Below, piece by piece: positions 41,657-50,838 of a stretch of DNA of 64,000 bases. Origin of the DNA: Anabaena sp051781005 (GTDB lineage Bacteria; Cyanobacteriota; Cyanobacteriia; Cyanobacteriales; Nostocaceae); NCBI RefSeq assembly GCF_051781005.1, contig NZ_JBPWOA010000023.1, forward strand, positions 1 through 64,000, written 5' to 3'. Each line of letters starts with the position of its first letter. Positions within the stretch are counted from its first letter, which is position 1. A model generated the notes under the pieces. The model was given only the letters and a program-made list of their open reading frames with translations. It searched no databases and had not been told where the DNA came from. The translations under genes were made by a program, and so were the position numbers.

Positions 41657-43540
41657 TTACCAAATCTTGTTCAAATTTTTTTGACGGTTAGAGAAAACTA
41701 ACTTATGTCTCTCTTCTTCTTGAGGGTTAGGTGAAGTTGATAGATTTTCTTGTGGTTGCTGTTCTATCTTTTCAAGCTTGATTTCTTCCCTGGAAATTCT
41801 CTCTGGTAAAACTTCCTTATTTTCTTGTTTCTTCAAAGATTTGGAAGTCCTACTTTTGCGTAGTTCAATAACATTGGAATTTTTCTTGGATGCAGAACGG
41901 AGACGCTTTTGTTCTGAGTTTCTTTTTGCTTTTTTATCCTCTTTACGCTCTTCTACAAGTTCCTTGCGTTTACCCAATGCTAATAAAGCATCATAGTTAA
42001 AATGCTCCTTACGAGCGTTACTTCGCTCTTTATTCAGGGCTTTCAATTCCTCTATACTCAAATCATGGGTATCCATATTAACGGCATGAGCATAACCCAA
42101 AAATTCCTCTGCATTATCATCAGTTTCACCACTGTAGATATATAAACTCAGAATATGATCTGGATCATATCTCAGCGTTACATATTCACCTTTATGTGCT
42201 TTGAGAAATTCTCCCCGATAAATCAGGTTTTCAAATTGAATAGATCCATGAGCTTGAACAACTCGTTGGGCTTCTTTCATCAAACAAATATCTAATTCTC
42301 GCTCATCCAAAGGTTCAGGTAGTTTTCCTCCCATACCCTTAAACCAGCGTTCAAATCTCGTATCACGAGGCTCTTTAGGATAAGGCTCGTGATTATAGAT
42401 ATCACAAAAGAAACTAGCGAGAATTTTATCCAAATCGTGAATAGTTAAACAGGCTTCTTTCTCAGCATTTTCGGGGCGTTCTTGAACGTTTGCCCCTGTA
42501 TAACCGGGTAAATCTTTGAGAACTTGAGTATTAATAGTTTTGAAAATTCGTTCAACAATACCGCCTTCCGGTGGGCGATCTCTCAATTCACACTGAAATC
42601 CTAATTTCTTACCAATAGCCTTGAGGTGTTTTGAGCGAAAATCTTTACCACCATCAGTAAAAAAATATTGATAGGGGTGTCCACATACATCCCAAGACTT
42701 ATTAAGTTGATAATCTTCAGGGTAGTTTTTAGGTAAAATAGCGTGTCTTAAAGCTAAAGCCACCTCTGTAGAACCGGGTTGTTTAATCCATAAGCGAAAA
42801 CCAACAACACAGCTTGAAAAAGTATCCACAATAGTAGTTAGCCAAGGACGATCAGACAGTAAATTGCCATGATTATCAACTATGCGAACATCTAATTTAG
42901 TATGGTCACACTGAATAATTTGGTTACTAAAATCAGCCCTCAGTAGTTCGCCATTTCGTGTTACTACTGTCATCCAAGATCCCGAACCCGGATTTCTAAC
43001 TCTTGTTTTCCGTTTATGTTGCTCAATTAAAGGATCTAAAATTCTATAGACAGTGGCTTGATGAGGATATTCTCCTAGCTTCAGTCCAAGATCCACAATT
43101 GCGTGTCGCTTCACTTCACGAACTATGGATGCTGGTGATATTGGATGTTTTTCTTTCAGACTCTTTTCATAGATTGTTGTGATGAAGTTTTGCCAATATT
43201 CGCTAACTCGATATTTTCCCTTATCGGCTCGTTCTATTCCTGCTGTCTCTCTTAACTTGTCTTCATCGTATTGCTTGAGAAGACGTTCCACCTGGCGAGT
43301 AGAAACATCAAGGGTATTTGCAACTGCCTGTTTTCTCTGAGACTTAATAGTGCGGTTGGGAGATTCAGCAAGCCACTGGATTAGATTAAATGTCAGTTTA
43401 TGTCTATCCGACGTTGCCAGAATAATTTGGGATGGATCTACCACAAAATTACTCTTGTCAAGCAAAATAGCATCTGGAACTTGCGTCGAGTCTTCAGTGA
43501 ATTCAAATTCTTCATCTGCCATAGAGTGAAACCCACTCAT
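41657..43540 (-). CDS. tnsB: CAST DDE transposase TnsB
   Basis: A 627-residue transposase. An N-terminal DNA-binding part (TIKSQRKQAVANTLDVSTRQ VERLL) precedes the RNase H-like core with D in IIQCDHTKLDVRI, D in YQYFFTDGGKDFRS and E in DRPPEGGIVERIFKTIN. A C-terminal tail is rich in Lys/Arg and Glu, with a last hook (RHKLVFSNRQKNLNKIW) of the kind that binds TnsC. No tnsA is present, as normal in V-K, so integration is expected to give cointegrates. Its start is about 250 bp inside the element end, behind five TnsB-like sites. Confidence 0.95.
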   Translation of the reverse strand: MSGFHSMADEEFEFTEDSTQVPDAILLDKSNFVVDPSQIILATSDRHKLTFNLIQWLAESPNRTIKSQRKQAVANTLDVSTRQVERLLKQYDEDKLRETAGIERADKGKYRVSEYWQNFITTIYEKSLKEKHPISPASIVREVKRHAIVDLGLKLGEYPHQATVYRILDPLIEQHKRKTRVRNPGSGSWMTVVTRNGELLRADFSNQIIQCDHTKLDVRIVDNHGNLLSDRPWLTTIVDTFSSCVVGFRLWIKQPGSTEVALALRHAILPKNYPEDYQLNKSWDVCGHPYQYFFTDGGKDFRSKHLKAIGKKLGFQCELRDRPPEGGIVERIFKTINTQVLKDLPGYTGANVQERPENAEKEACLTIHDLDKILASFFCDIYNHEPYPKEPRDTRFERWFKGMGGKLPEPLDERELDICLMKEAQRVVQAHGSIQFENLIYRGEFLKAHKGEYVTLRYDPDHILSLYIYSGETDDNAEEFLGYAHAVNMDTHDLSIEELKALNKERSNARKEHFNYDALLALGKRKELVEERKEDKKAKRNSEQKRLRSASKKNSNVIELRKSRTSKSLKKQENKEVLPERISREEIKLEKIEQQPQENLSTSPNPQEEERHKLVFSNRQKNLNKIW

Positions 43541-43581
43541 GAATAATTAAGGTACTAATGTACCATGAATTACTCAAAAAT

Positions 43582-43787
43582 GCGACATCTAATTTGCAAA
43601 ATACCAAAATCTTAACAAACGACATTTAATTTGCGAACCAGGTTTTGCGACATACAATATGCGAATTAGGTAACTTAGTCTTTTGTAGGGGTAAATAGCT
43701 TATGATGCTTATAGAATAAAGGTTTTAGTCCTTAAAAGCAGTTGCGACATGACTTGCGAACTGCGACATTTAATTTGCGAACGTACA
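43582..43787 (-). repeat. tnsB-side transposon end with five TnsB-like sites
   Basis: Minus-strand copies of the TTCGCAAATTAAATGTCGC-type motif occur at 43763-43781, 43744-43760 (shortened), 43646-43665, 43619-43637 and 43582-43600. They face inward and continue up to the tnsB promoter, so TnsB may repress its own gene. The end itself is GTACA at 43783-43787. Confidence 0.88.
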
Positions 43788-43793
43788 CCGATT
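43788..43793 (+). repeat. Target-site duplication, distal side (CCGATT)
   Basis: CCGATT follows the GTACA terminus directly and equals 21084-21089 beside the tRNA. The sequence beyond (tttgcattagc) is thus the original DNA downstream of tRNA-Pro. Confidence 0.8.
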
Positions 43794-43853
43794 TTGCATT
43801 AGCAAGTGAATGTTGCTAACTTCAAAGATTTTCAGCGTTTTCATTATGAAACT

Positions 43854-44372
43854 CTAACCTCCATATACCTGAGGCCAAGTTGTCCACAAAAAAATTATTA
43901 CTGCACCAACGGCTAATAAACCTTGAAGCAAATTACCTACCAACGTTCCTACAGTGATTCCGATACCAGCTTTAACTGCCTTTCCTAAATCTTTTTGATA
44001 AAGATATTCACCGACAATTGCACCTAAAAGTGGACCGATTAACATTCCCAAGAGTGGTCCACCAAATGGTAAAGCTGGCAATAAGCCAAAGAATCCTAAA
44101 AACAAACCCACAAACGCACCAATTTGTCCCCATTTACTAGCACCGGCTTGTTTAGCACCCAAGTAGCCAGCTAGGAAATCAACTCCCATGCTCAGAAGCA
44201 GAACAACAACTGTAACAATCAGGGGAATTTTAATCGCTGCAAAGGAACTACTGACAATTCCCCAAATAATAATTGCAATTAAAATTAAGCTGCTTCCTGG
44301 AATGGCTGGAACTACGGAACCAATTACACCCACGAGCATGATAGCTATTAATAACCAGTAAATAATTTGCAT
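43854..44372 (-). CDS. DUF456 membrane protein
   Basis: A 172-residue very hydrophobic protein with about four to five membrane segments and Gly-rich loops (GVIGSVVPAIPGSSLILIAI, FVGLFLGFFGLLPALPFGGP, GPLLGAIVGEYLYQKDLGKA). This is the DUF456 pattern. Function is unknown. It is the first chromosomal gene beyond the CAST and lies 35 bp downstream of the CCB-like gene on the same strand. Confidence 0.88.
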   Translation of the reverse strand: MQIIYWLLIAIMLVGVIGSVVPAIPGSSLILIAIIIWGIVSSSFAAIKIPLIVTVVVLLLSMGVDFLAGYLGAKQAGASKWGQIGAFVGLFLGFFGLLPALPFGGPLLGMLIGPLLGAIVGEYLYQKDLGKAVKAGIGITVGTLVGNLLQGLLAVGAVIIFLWTTWPQVYGG

Positions 44373-44407
44373 AATTAATTGCTAATAATTCAGGAGTCAG
44401 ATAAATA

Positions 44408-45049
44408 TTACCCATTACCCATAGTCACCGCTAATTTATCAGCGATTCCCGCAATCCATGTTTCATCTTGTTTGGTGTAACTACGAGGAGCATTTGCTCC
44501 TAAAATTAGAACACCTTCTTTACCTATAGGTTGACAAATTACACCTTGTGTATTTTCTGGTAAATAATCAAATTCTATTTTGCCTGGATACACATATAAA
44601 GCAACCAGATAAATTGGCTTTTGTGTTTCCAATACTCGTTTTAAGATTGTTCCGGGGATGACTTCAGATTTAGGAGCCAGAATACCGCGACGTAACAAAA
44701 CTTGGCCTTGATAGTAAACTATGAGCGATCGCGTCACTGTATTAGTCAATAATAAACGGGATGCCCAAGCTAGTTCTGTTTTCACGGTTTCTGGTAAATC
44801 TGGCGCTAAGAAAAAACCTTCTTCCCCAATTAGTTCTACTGTATCAGGCGATCGCGGCTGTACCTGCTGCCAAATTAAACCTGTTAAAATTAACACCGCG
44901 CTCAAAATCACTCCCAACACATCCCCTCGTGCTTGAGAATTTGTCAGTTCCGGCGTTAACAACCGATTAATCAACAAAAGTACAGCACCTAAACCCCCAA
45001 CTACCAAGGGTAAACGCCGCAAAACTCGATTTGGATCAGATTTTGTCAT
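44408..45049 (-). CDS. Cofactor assembly of complex C subunit B (CCB2/CCB4-like)
   Basis: A 213-residue protein with two close N-terminal membrane helices (PLVVGGLGAVLLLINRLL; VLGVILSAVLILTGLIWQQV) and a soluble domain (IGEEGFFLAPDLPETVKTEL ... ICQPIGKEGVLILGANAPRS). It resembles CCB2/CCB4, which attach haem ci to cytochrome b6 of the b6f complex in oxygenic phototrophs. Probably works in the thylakoid membrane with a partner CCB protein encoded elsewhere. Confidence 0.8.
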   Translation of the reverse strand: MTKSDPNRVLRRLPLVVGGLGAVLLLINRLLTPELTNSQARGDVLGVILSAVLILTGLIWQQVQPRSPDTVELIGEEGFFLAPDLPETVKTELAWASRLLLTNTVTRSLIVYYQGQVLLRRGILAPKSEVIPGTILKRVLETQKPIYLVALYVYPGKIEFDYLPENTQGVICQPIGKEGVLILGANAPRSYTKQDETWIAGIADKLAVTMGNG

Positions 45050-45098
45050 TAGTCATTAGTCAGTGGTAATTGGGAAAGAATATTTATTTATCTTTCCC

Positions 45099-45133
45099 CC
45101 CTGCTCCCTGCTCCCTGCTCCCTGCTCCCTGCT
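45099..45133. repeat. 'ctccctg' heptamer tandem repeat
   Basis: About five copies of the 7-bp unit CTCCCTG between rpaB and the CCB-like gene, the same unit as in cobN (10984-11028) and near 13470. Confidence 0.8.
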
Positions 45134-45135
45134 TC

Positions 45136-45864
45136 TTACTCCTCTCCCGCTTCCAGTATGCGTTGAAAAAGATAACCAGTGCCTCTGGCTGTGAGAATCA
45201 GTTCTGGGTTACTAGGATCATCTTCTAATTTTGCCCGTAAACGGGAGATATGCACATCTACCACGCGAGTATCTACGTGGCGTTCTGGCGTGTATCCCCA
45301 AACTTCTTGTAAAATTTCTGAACGGGAAAAAGCTTCTCCAGAGCGACTTACTAACAACTCTAGTAAGCTGAATTCCATACCTGTTAAGCGAATACGCTCA
45401 TCCCCTTTGTAAACTTGGCGCTTATTCGTATCAATTTTGATATTCCCGACATGAATCACCCCAGAACTAGGAATACCAGTTGCACCGGTTTTATCTACTC
45501 TTCGTAATACTGAGCGAATGCGAGCTTCTAATTCTTTGGGGGAGAATGGTTTAACTACATAGTCATCAGCACCTAATTCTAGTCCGGTGATGCGATCAGC
45601 TACATCCCCTAAGGCTGTTAACATGATAATGGGAACATCGGACTCTTTACGTAATTCTTGACAAACACCATAGCCATCTAGCTTAGGCATCATTACGTCC
45701 AAAACTACCAAGTCTGGTTCAGTTTTGCGAAATATGTCTAGGGCTTCTTCTCCGTCGCCAGCAGTTACTACATCGTAGCCAATCATGGAAAGGCGTGTTT
45801 CCAAAATCCGGCGAATGCTGGCTTCGTCGTCTACTACCAGGATTTTTTCTTTATGACTTTCCAA
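45136..45864 (-). CDS. rpaB: OmpR-family response regulator RpaB (Ycf27)
   Basis: A 242-residue response regulator: receiver with DD, phospho-acceptor in VVLDVMMPKLDGYG (near D57) and K in VVKPFSPKELEAR, then an OmpR winged helix (RIRLTGMEFSLLELLVSRSG ... VDVHISRLRAKLEDD). It matches RpaB, which controls high-light and photosynthesis genes with kinase NblS and binds HLR1 sites. It is divergent from radA, 169 bp apart, an arrangement I recall from other cyanobacteria. Confidence 0.92.
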   Translation of the reverse strand: MESHKEKILVVDDEASIRRILETRLSMIGYDVVTAGDGEEALDIFRKTEPDLVVLDVMMPKLDGYGVCQELRKESDVPIIMLTALGDVADRITGLELGADDYVVKPFSPKELEARIRSVLRRVDKTGATGIPSSGVIHVGNIKIDTNKRQVYKGDERIRLTGMEFSLLELLVSRSGEAFSRSEILQEVWGYTPERHVDTRVVDVHISRLRAKLEDDPSNPELILTARGTGYLFQRILEAGEE

Positions 45865-46033
45865 GTTTCCCTAAGCTCCCTAACTAAAATTTTACATGAT
45901 GAATTTTAATACCATAATATTAAGATATCATTCCATCAACTGATTAGAAAAAACCTGTAAATACTACTCTGATTAGATTTCTGTTTTTTCTAAAACTTAA
46001 GAAAGAATTAAGATTCTTTAAGAAAAATTAAGC

Positions 46034-47608
46034 ATGGCAAAGCCAAAAACTATATTCATTTGCAGTAATTGTGCAGCAGAGTTCTCCCAATGGTTTGGAA
46101 AGTGTTCAAATTGTGACACTTATGATTCTTTGATAGAACAGAATCCCAGCCCTTTTGGAGTGGATGTACCTAGTCGGGGGGGAGTTGGTAATTGGCACGC
46201 TGCTCAAACTCACAATAAATCTAGTACTAAATTAACTAAACCGGCTAAAGCAAGAGCTTCTCTGACATTTGATCAAATTAGCGATCGCCAAATTGCTCGT
46301 TGGGAATCTGGTTATGGTGAACTAGATCGGGTACTTGGTGGTGGAGTTGTTCCTGGTTCAATGGTGCTAATTGGCGGTGATCCAGGAATTGGTAAATCTA
46401 CTTTACTCTTACAAGTATCCAATCAATTGGCGCAAAAATACCGCATTCTCTACGTCACTGGGGAAGAATCAGGACAACAGGTAAAGTTACGCGCCTCTCG
46501 TTTGGGAATGTCAAAACCCTTAACTGTGATTACTGAGGAGAAAGCAAGCGAGGATTCAGACGAAAAAGTAACTAACGATTTACAAGAAATTACTGAATTA
46601 GAAATCGATCCCGACAGTATCGGTGCAGATTTATATGTTTTACCAGAAACAGATTTAGAAGAAATATTACGAGAAATAGATTCCCTCAAACCAAATGTGG
46701 CAGTGATTGATAGTATACAAACTGTCTTTTTTCCGGCTTTGACATCTGCACCCGGTTCAGTCGCCCAAGTTCGTGAATGTACAGCAGCCTTAATGAAGGT
46801 GGCAAAACACGAAGATGTCACCATGTTAATTGTCGGCCACGTCACCAAAGAAGGTGCGATCGCAGGTCCGAAAGTTTTAGAACATTTAGTTGATACAGTA
46901 TTGTATTTTGAGGGCGATCGCTTTGCCTCTCACCGATTATTAAGAACAGTAAAAAACCGTTTCGGAGCAACGCACGAAATTGGTATATTTGAAATGGTAG
47001 CGCAAGGATTACGGGAAGTTGACAACCCCTCAGAATTGTTTTTAGGTAATCGAGATGATCCCGCACCGGGTACAGCTATTGTCGTAGCTTGCGAAGGAAC
47101 AAGACCAATAGTTGTAGAATTACAAGCTTTAGTTAGTCCTACCAGTTATCCTTCACCCCGACGGGCAGGAACTGGGATAGATTATAACCGTTTAGTGCAG
47201 ATTCTCGCAGTATTAGAAAAGCGAGTAGGGATACCCATGTCGAAATTAGATTCCTACGTTGCATCTGCTGGGGGTTTGAGCGTAGAAGAACCTGCTGTAG
47301 ATTTAGGAATAGCGATCGCAATTGTTGCCAGTTTCCGTGACAGAATAGTTGATCCCGGTACTGTTTTAATCGGGGAAGTTGGATTAGGTGGACAAGTGAG
47401 ATCAGTGTCCCAAATGGAATTGCGGTTAAAAGAAGCAGCGAAATTAGGCTTTAAAAGAGCGATCGTTCCCAAAGGAACAAAATTCCCCGATTTAAATATC
47501 GAGATTTTACCAGTATCCAAGGTAATAGATGCAATTATCGCCGCCATTCCCCATCAAGAACTGACAGAAGGAGATTTAGAACCTGACGAGGAAGACGAGG
47601 ATGATTGA
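46034..47608 (+). CDS. radA: DNA repair protein RadA
   Basis: A 524-residue RecA-like helicase that aids branch migration in recombination. An N-terminal zinc finger CSNCAAEFSQWFGKCSNC, Walker A GGDPGIGKSTLLLQ, the RadA-specific KNRFGATHEIG motif and a C-terminal Lon-protease-like domain (VEEPAVDLGIAIAIVASFRD) are all present. An acidic insert after the Walker region (about 175-205) is usual in cyanobacteria. The tail is strongly acidic (EPDEEDEDD). Confidence 0.95.
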   Translation: MAKPKTIFICSNCAAEFSQWFGKCSNCDTYDSLIEQNPSPFGVDVPSRGGVGNWHAAQTHNKSSTKLTKPAKARASLTFDQISDRQIARWESGYGELDRVLGGGVVPGSMVLIGGDPGIGKSTLLLQVSNQLAQKYRILYVTGEESGQQVKLRASRLGMSKPLTVITEEKASEDSDEKVTNDLQEITELEIDPDSIGADLYVLPETDLEEILREIDSLKPNVAVIDSIQTVFFPALTSAPGSVAQVRECTAALMKVAKHEDVTMLIVGHVTKEGAIAGPKVLEHLVDTVLYFEGDRFASHRLLRTVKNRFGATHEIGIFEMVAQGLREVDNPSELFLGNRDDPAPGTAIVVACEGTRPIVVELQALVSPTSYPSPRRAGTGIDYNRLVQILAVLEKRVGIPMSKLDSYVASAGGLSVEEPAVDLGIAIAIVASFRDRIVDPGTVLIGEVGLGGQVRSVSQMELRLKEAAKLGFKRAIVPKGTKFPDLNIEILPVSKVIDAIIAAIPHQELTEGDLEPDEEDEDD

Positions 47609-47901
47609 AAAAGAGGCAAGGGAGCAGGGAGCAGGGGGGACAGTACCCTGCGGGAAGCTGGCGCAACAGATGGGGATTCGACACTTCGACAAAGCTTAGT
47701 GACCACCCCACCTGGACGAGAACCACTTTGTAGAAGTGGGGAACTCAGACCCTTCGCTCCGCTTCACGGCAGGAGGAAGGGGTTCATTTCTCCCTGCCTC
47801 TTCGTTGATAAACTGATTTGTGAAAAAGTTGTTTAGTAACAGGATTTAGTAAGGGTTTAGCAGTGCTAAACCTACAGGATTCAGGAGAATTTATGAATAA
47901 A
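47609..47901. repeat. Repeat-rich gap between radA and rfbB
   Basis: No gene is seen. It contains 'gggagcaggg' units (about 47617-47637), several dispersed repeat pieces ('ccctgcgggaagctggcgca', 'cttcgctccgcttcacggca') and a palindrome GGTTTAGCAGTGCTAAACC (47854-47872; 9-bp arms), which could serve as a terminator for the convergent genes. Confidence 0.6.
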
Positions 47902-48990
47902 TCATCGTGTTTCATAATTTTGTTTAATCCAGTTTTGGTATGTGCCTGTACATACAGAGTCTACCCAATCAGAGTTATTGAGATACCACTGAACTGTTTT
48001 TAATAGACCACTATCGAAATTTTCTTTTGGTTGCCAGCCTAAATCTCTGCTGATTTTACTACAATCAATTGCATAGCGACGATCATGCCCAGGTCGGTCT
48101 TTAATAAAGGTAATTAGAGAAGAATATTTAAAATTATCTTTAGGTGCTAATTCATCAAGAATCGCACAAATTTTTTCCACAACTACTAAATTAGTTCGTT
48201 CATTTATGCCCCCAATATTGTATGTTTCACCAATATTTCCCTCTCTCAAAACAAGATCAATAGCCTCACAGTGATCACTTACATATAGCCAATCTCTGAT
48301 ATTTTGTCCATCACCATATATAGGTAAATCTTTACCATTTAAAGCATTGAGAATGGTCAAAGGAATCAGTTTTTCAGGAAATTGTAAAGGCCCATAATTA
48401 TTCGAGCAATTGGTTGTTAAAGTAGGTAAACCGTATGTGTGATAGTAGGAACGAACGAAATGGTCAGCACCCGCCTTAGAAGCTGCATAGGGGCTATTAG
48501 GCGCATAGGGTGTATCTTCTCTGAAGGCTGGACTTGTTAGGTTTAATGAACCATATACTTCATCAGTTGATATATGCAAAAAGCGGAAGTTATCTTGTTT
48601 TAATGATGTTAATTTTTGCCAATAAACTTTGCTTGATTCTAATAATTGAAATGTGCCTAATACATTAGTTTGAATAAAATTTTGAGGGCTAAGAATTGAA
48701 CGATCAACATGGGTTTCAGCAGCAAAATTGATTACTGCATCTGGCTGGTATTGATTTAGCAAATAACTTACTAACTCAAAGTTATTAATGTCTCCTTGAA
48801 CAAAAAAATAGTTGGGATCATCTTGCACATCTGCTAAATTTTGTAAATTACTTGCATAGGTCAGTTTATCTAAATTAATGATATTAGCCCTTTTTTCTTT
48901 TCTAGCTTGGAGAACAAAGTTAGCTCCAATAAAGCCCACTCCACCTGTTACTAATAAAGTAGGTATATCATCTTTTTTGAAGTTTGACAT
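47902..48990 (-). CDS. rfbB: dTDP-glucose 4,6-dehydratase
   Basis: A 362-residue extended SDR enzyme that turns dTDP-glucose into dTDP-4-keto-6-deoxyglucose for rhamnose and related sugars. Rossmann motif TGGVGFIGANFVL (about 16-28), FAAETHVDRSI, catalytic STDEVYG and YAASKAGADHFVRSYYHTYG (Y-x3-K), and NNYGPLQFPEKLIPL fit RfbB. The other rfb genes are not in the window. Slightly divergent proteins of this class occur in polysaccharide loci. Confidence 0.9.
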   Translation of the reverse strand: MSNFKKDDIPTLLVTGGVGFIGANFVLQARKEKRANIINLDKLTYASNLQNLADVQDDPNYFFVQGDINNFELVSYLLNQYQPDAVINFAAETHVDRSILSPQNFIQTNVLGTFQLLESSKVYWQKLTSLKQDNFRFLHISTDEVYGSLNLTSPAFREDTPYAPNSPYAASKAGADHFVRSYYHTYGLPTLTTNCSNNYGPLQFPEKLIPLTILNALNGKDLPIYGDGQNIRDWLYVSDHCEAIDLVLREGNIGETYNIGGINERTNLVVVEKICAILDELAPKDNFKYSSLITFIKDRPGHDRRYAIDCSKISRDLGWQPKENFDSGLLKTVQWYLNNSDWVDSVCTGTYQNWIKQNYETR

Positions 48991-49198
48991 ATAACCTATT
49001 TCGTCCTATTTATTTTTTAAATTAAGTAGAATTTTGGTGATTTCAACAATTTGAATTAGTTAAGCACATAGTTTCATCGGAATTAAACAGTCCCAATTTA
49101 TCCCATTTTTTGATTATTTAGGAAGATGGCTTTTTAAACCTAATCTTTGAGCAAGTTTTCTCAGTGTATCTTTAGGAAACCAAATTTGGTAGATAATC

Positions 49199-49600
49199 CT
49201 ACGGTTTATCAATGGGTAGTTTGCCAAAGGGATATTGAACTTGATTTAATCTCAAGAAATAGCTATCAGGAAAGTTTCTAAAATAATCTTCTGTAATTTC
49301 ACTAATATGTGGATGAAGATATTCATCACAATTAATAGAGAGAAAATATTTTCCTGACGTATTAAGTAAAGCTGTCACTCTTTGAATGAGTTCTCCTCTA
49401 AGAGGACTTGCAATTTGACGCAGGCGAGAATCATTAATATTGATGAAAGGGACGTGAGGTGGATAAACTAAAATAATCTCTGTGCTACCTTGAATTTTCA
49501 AGAGTTCTTGTAACCATAATTCTTGTACACCTTCTCTCATGGGAATAATGATAGAAAGCTGAGGATTAGTCATAGAGTGGTAATAGTCATATTTAAACAA
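49199..49600 (-). pseudogene. Glycosyltransferase family 2-like fragment
   Basis: The 133-residue frame starts like a GT2 enzyme (PQLSIIIPMREGVQELWLQE; the DxD-like region reads SINCDEYLHPHISEITEDYF) but ends at ...PFGKLPIDKP, far short of the usual 250 or more. In the next frame the DNA goes on with IIYQIWFPKDTLRKLAQRLG and a stop at about 49117. This suggests a gene with an internal deletion and frameshift. ATG 49573 (MTNPQLSIIIPM) is a better start than 49600. Confidence 0.55.
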
Positions 49601-49811
49601 ATTTGCAAAAGCCTATAATCAATAGTGATGTAAAGCGGTGCGGATAAATTTCAGATGACCCTAATCATCACTTCCAGCAGCCTAACCACTTGTTACACTG
49701 CAACTTTCCATTCCCTTTAACAGGGAGAGGCTTAGAACTTATTTTTTTCAATGAAAAGTAAGGTTCCTAAAGCATTTTGAGTATATCTAGAAAAAAGTAA
49801 AAATTATAGTA

Positions 49812-49831
49812 GGGCGAACGGCCGTTCGCCC
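49812..49831. repeat. Perfect 20-bp palindrome (GGGCGAACGGCCGTTCGCCC)
   Basis: A perfect palindrome in the gap between the glycosyltransferase fragment and the Pro/Thr-repeat protein. A partial relative (GGGGCGAACCAACGACGGTT) occurs at 52381. It is a dispersed palindromic repeat in this cyanobacterial group. Confidence 0.75.
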
Positions 49832-49881
49832 CTAAGCATCTACTTCATTTACCTGAAAAATACTGTAAATGAATTACAAAT

Positions 49882-50592
49882 CTAGGGTGTTGGTGTAGCT
49901 GTAGGTGAGGGCTTTGTTGTTGGTGTTGGTTTGGTTGTGGGTTTAGCTGTAGGTGATGGCTTTGTTGTTGGTGTTGGTTTGGTTGTGGGTGTAGCTGTAG
50001 GTGAGGGCTTTGTTGTTGGCGTTGGTTTGGTTGTGGGTGTAGCTGTAGGTGAGGGCTTTGTTGTTGGTGTTGGTTTGGTTGTGGGTTTAGCTGTAGGTGA
50101 TGGCTTTGTTGTTGGTTGGCTAATTATTTTCTTGGCCTCTTCATTCAACTTCTGACGGAGTACCAAATCAGCAATTCCAGTTTCCTGAAGTTGATTTTTT
50201 TTCTGATACTCCTTCACTAATTCTTCCATGCGGGGACTGTAGAATTGATCACGAGGCAAGGCAGGATTTGGCTTGAGTACAGCATTCAAATTTCCTTGCA
50301 GAATTTGTACAATGTTGGCAGCAAAAGCTTGAGTTTTTGGTCCGACTTTACCATCAACATTTAACTTGTAGCCCTTTTGAAACTCAGTAATTGCTTTTTT
50401 AGTTTCTTCATCAGTTAGTGGACTGTTTGTCACTTTGACGTTATAGCCTAAGCCCCGCAAAACAGCACGGAATTCCTCTGGCTTATAATTACGCTGACGG
50501 ACTGCAAAAGCAGTATCTGAGATTACTGCACTAACTGTCACTACACAGACCAAAGCGATGGTCGTCCCTGATTTGCCTAAATCACACCACAT
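49882..50592 (-). CDS. Peptidoglycan-binding protein with Pro/Thr tandem-repeat tail
   Basis: A 236-residue exported protein. A signal peptide-like start (TTIALVCVVTVSAVISDTAF, ending near residue 30) is followed by a PG_binding_1 domain (FRAVLRGLGYNVKVTNSPLT ... FQKGYKLNVDGKVGPKTQAF, about 42-95), a helical segment to 160, and a tail of about 4.7 copies of a 16-residue unit TKPSPTATPTTKPTPT. The tail resembles wall-spanning or glycosylated linkers. It ends with the last partial repeat, so a downstream domain may have been lost. Confidence 0.8.
   Translation of the reverse strand: MWCDLGKSGTTIALVCVVTVSAVISDTAFAVRQRNYKPEEFRAVLRGLGYNVKVTNSPLTDEETKKAITEFQKGYKLNVDGKVGPKTQAFAANIVQILQGNLNAVLKPNPALPRDQFYSPRMEELVKEYQKKNQLQETGIADLVLRQKLNEEAKKIISQPTTKPSPTAKPTTKPTPTTKPSPTATPTTKPTPTTKPSPTATPTTKPTPTTKPSPTAKPTTKPTPTTKPSPTATPTP
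49887..50117 (-). repeat. 48-bp coding tandem repeat
   Basis: About 4.7 copies of a 48-bp unit encode the Thr-Lys-Pro tail of the preceding gene. Units differ mainly at one codon (A-T-P or A-K-P), and the two kinds alternate K-T-T-K-T, so copies were probably spread by slippage or unequal exchange. Confidence 0.85.
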
Positions 50593-50838
50593 TATTAAAA
50601 CTCCTTTGGATAAATAGAAATGCTAACAGATGCATCTTAAGTTTCTTTAAGTTATTTTTTGCTAATTATTCATTAATTTTGATTAATTTGGAATCCTCAC
50701 GATTATTAACTAATATAAATAAGTTGAGCCTTGATATCTATACAATGGTCTGGTTTTTATTAGCAGTAGTCATTACCAGTCCATACCTTACACCAAGAGC
50801 AAGAAATATCAAACTTTCGGTATATTCCATAACTAGTA

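Larger units (their letters stand above)
21090..43787. mobile_element. Type V-K CRISPR-associated Tn7-like transposon (CAST), effector-deficient
   Basis: The 22.7-kb element is bounded by inverted ends TGTACATTCGCA (21090) and TGTACGTTCGCA (reverse strand from 43787) and flanked by CCGATT. One end holds tnsB-tnsC-tniQ (no tnsA, as in V-K), the other holds a V-K-type CRISPR array, a truncated repeat with a tRNA-matching spacer, and a stump of cas12k. Both ends carry arrays of TnsB-like sites. The cargo is a defence/conflict island plus an IS4-type and an IS1380 element. With cas12k truncated and no tracrRNA place left, guided transposition needs helper functions in trans. The array end, not the tnsB end, lies next to the tRNA. 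Confidence 0.9.

Noticed and set aside
49931..50155. 74-codon Val/Gly-rich plus-strand frame
   Set aside because: It is the antisense of the Thr-Lys-Pro tandem repeat.
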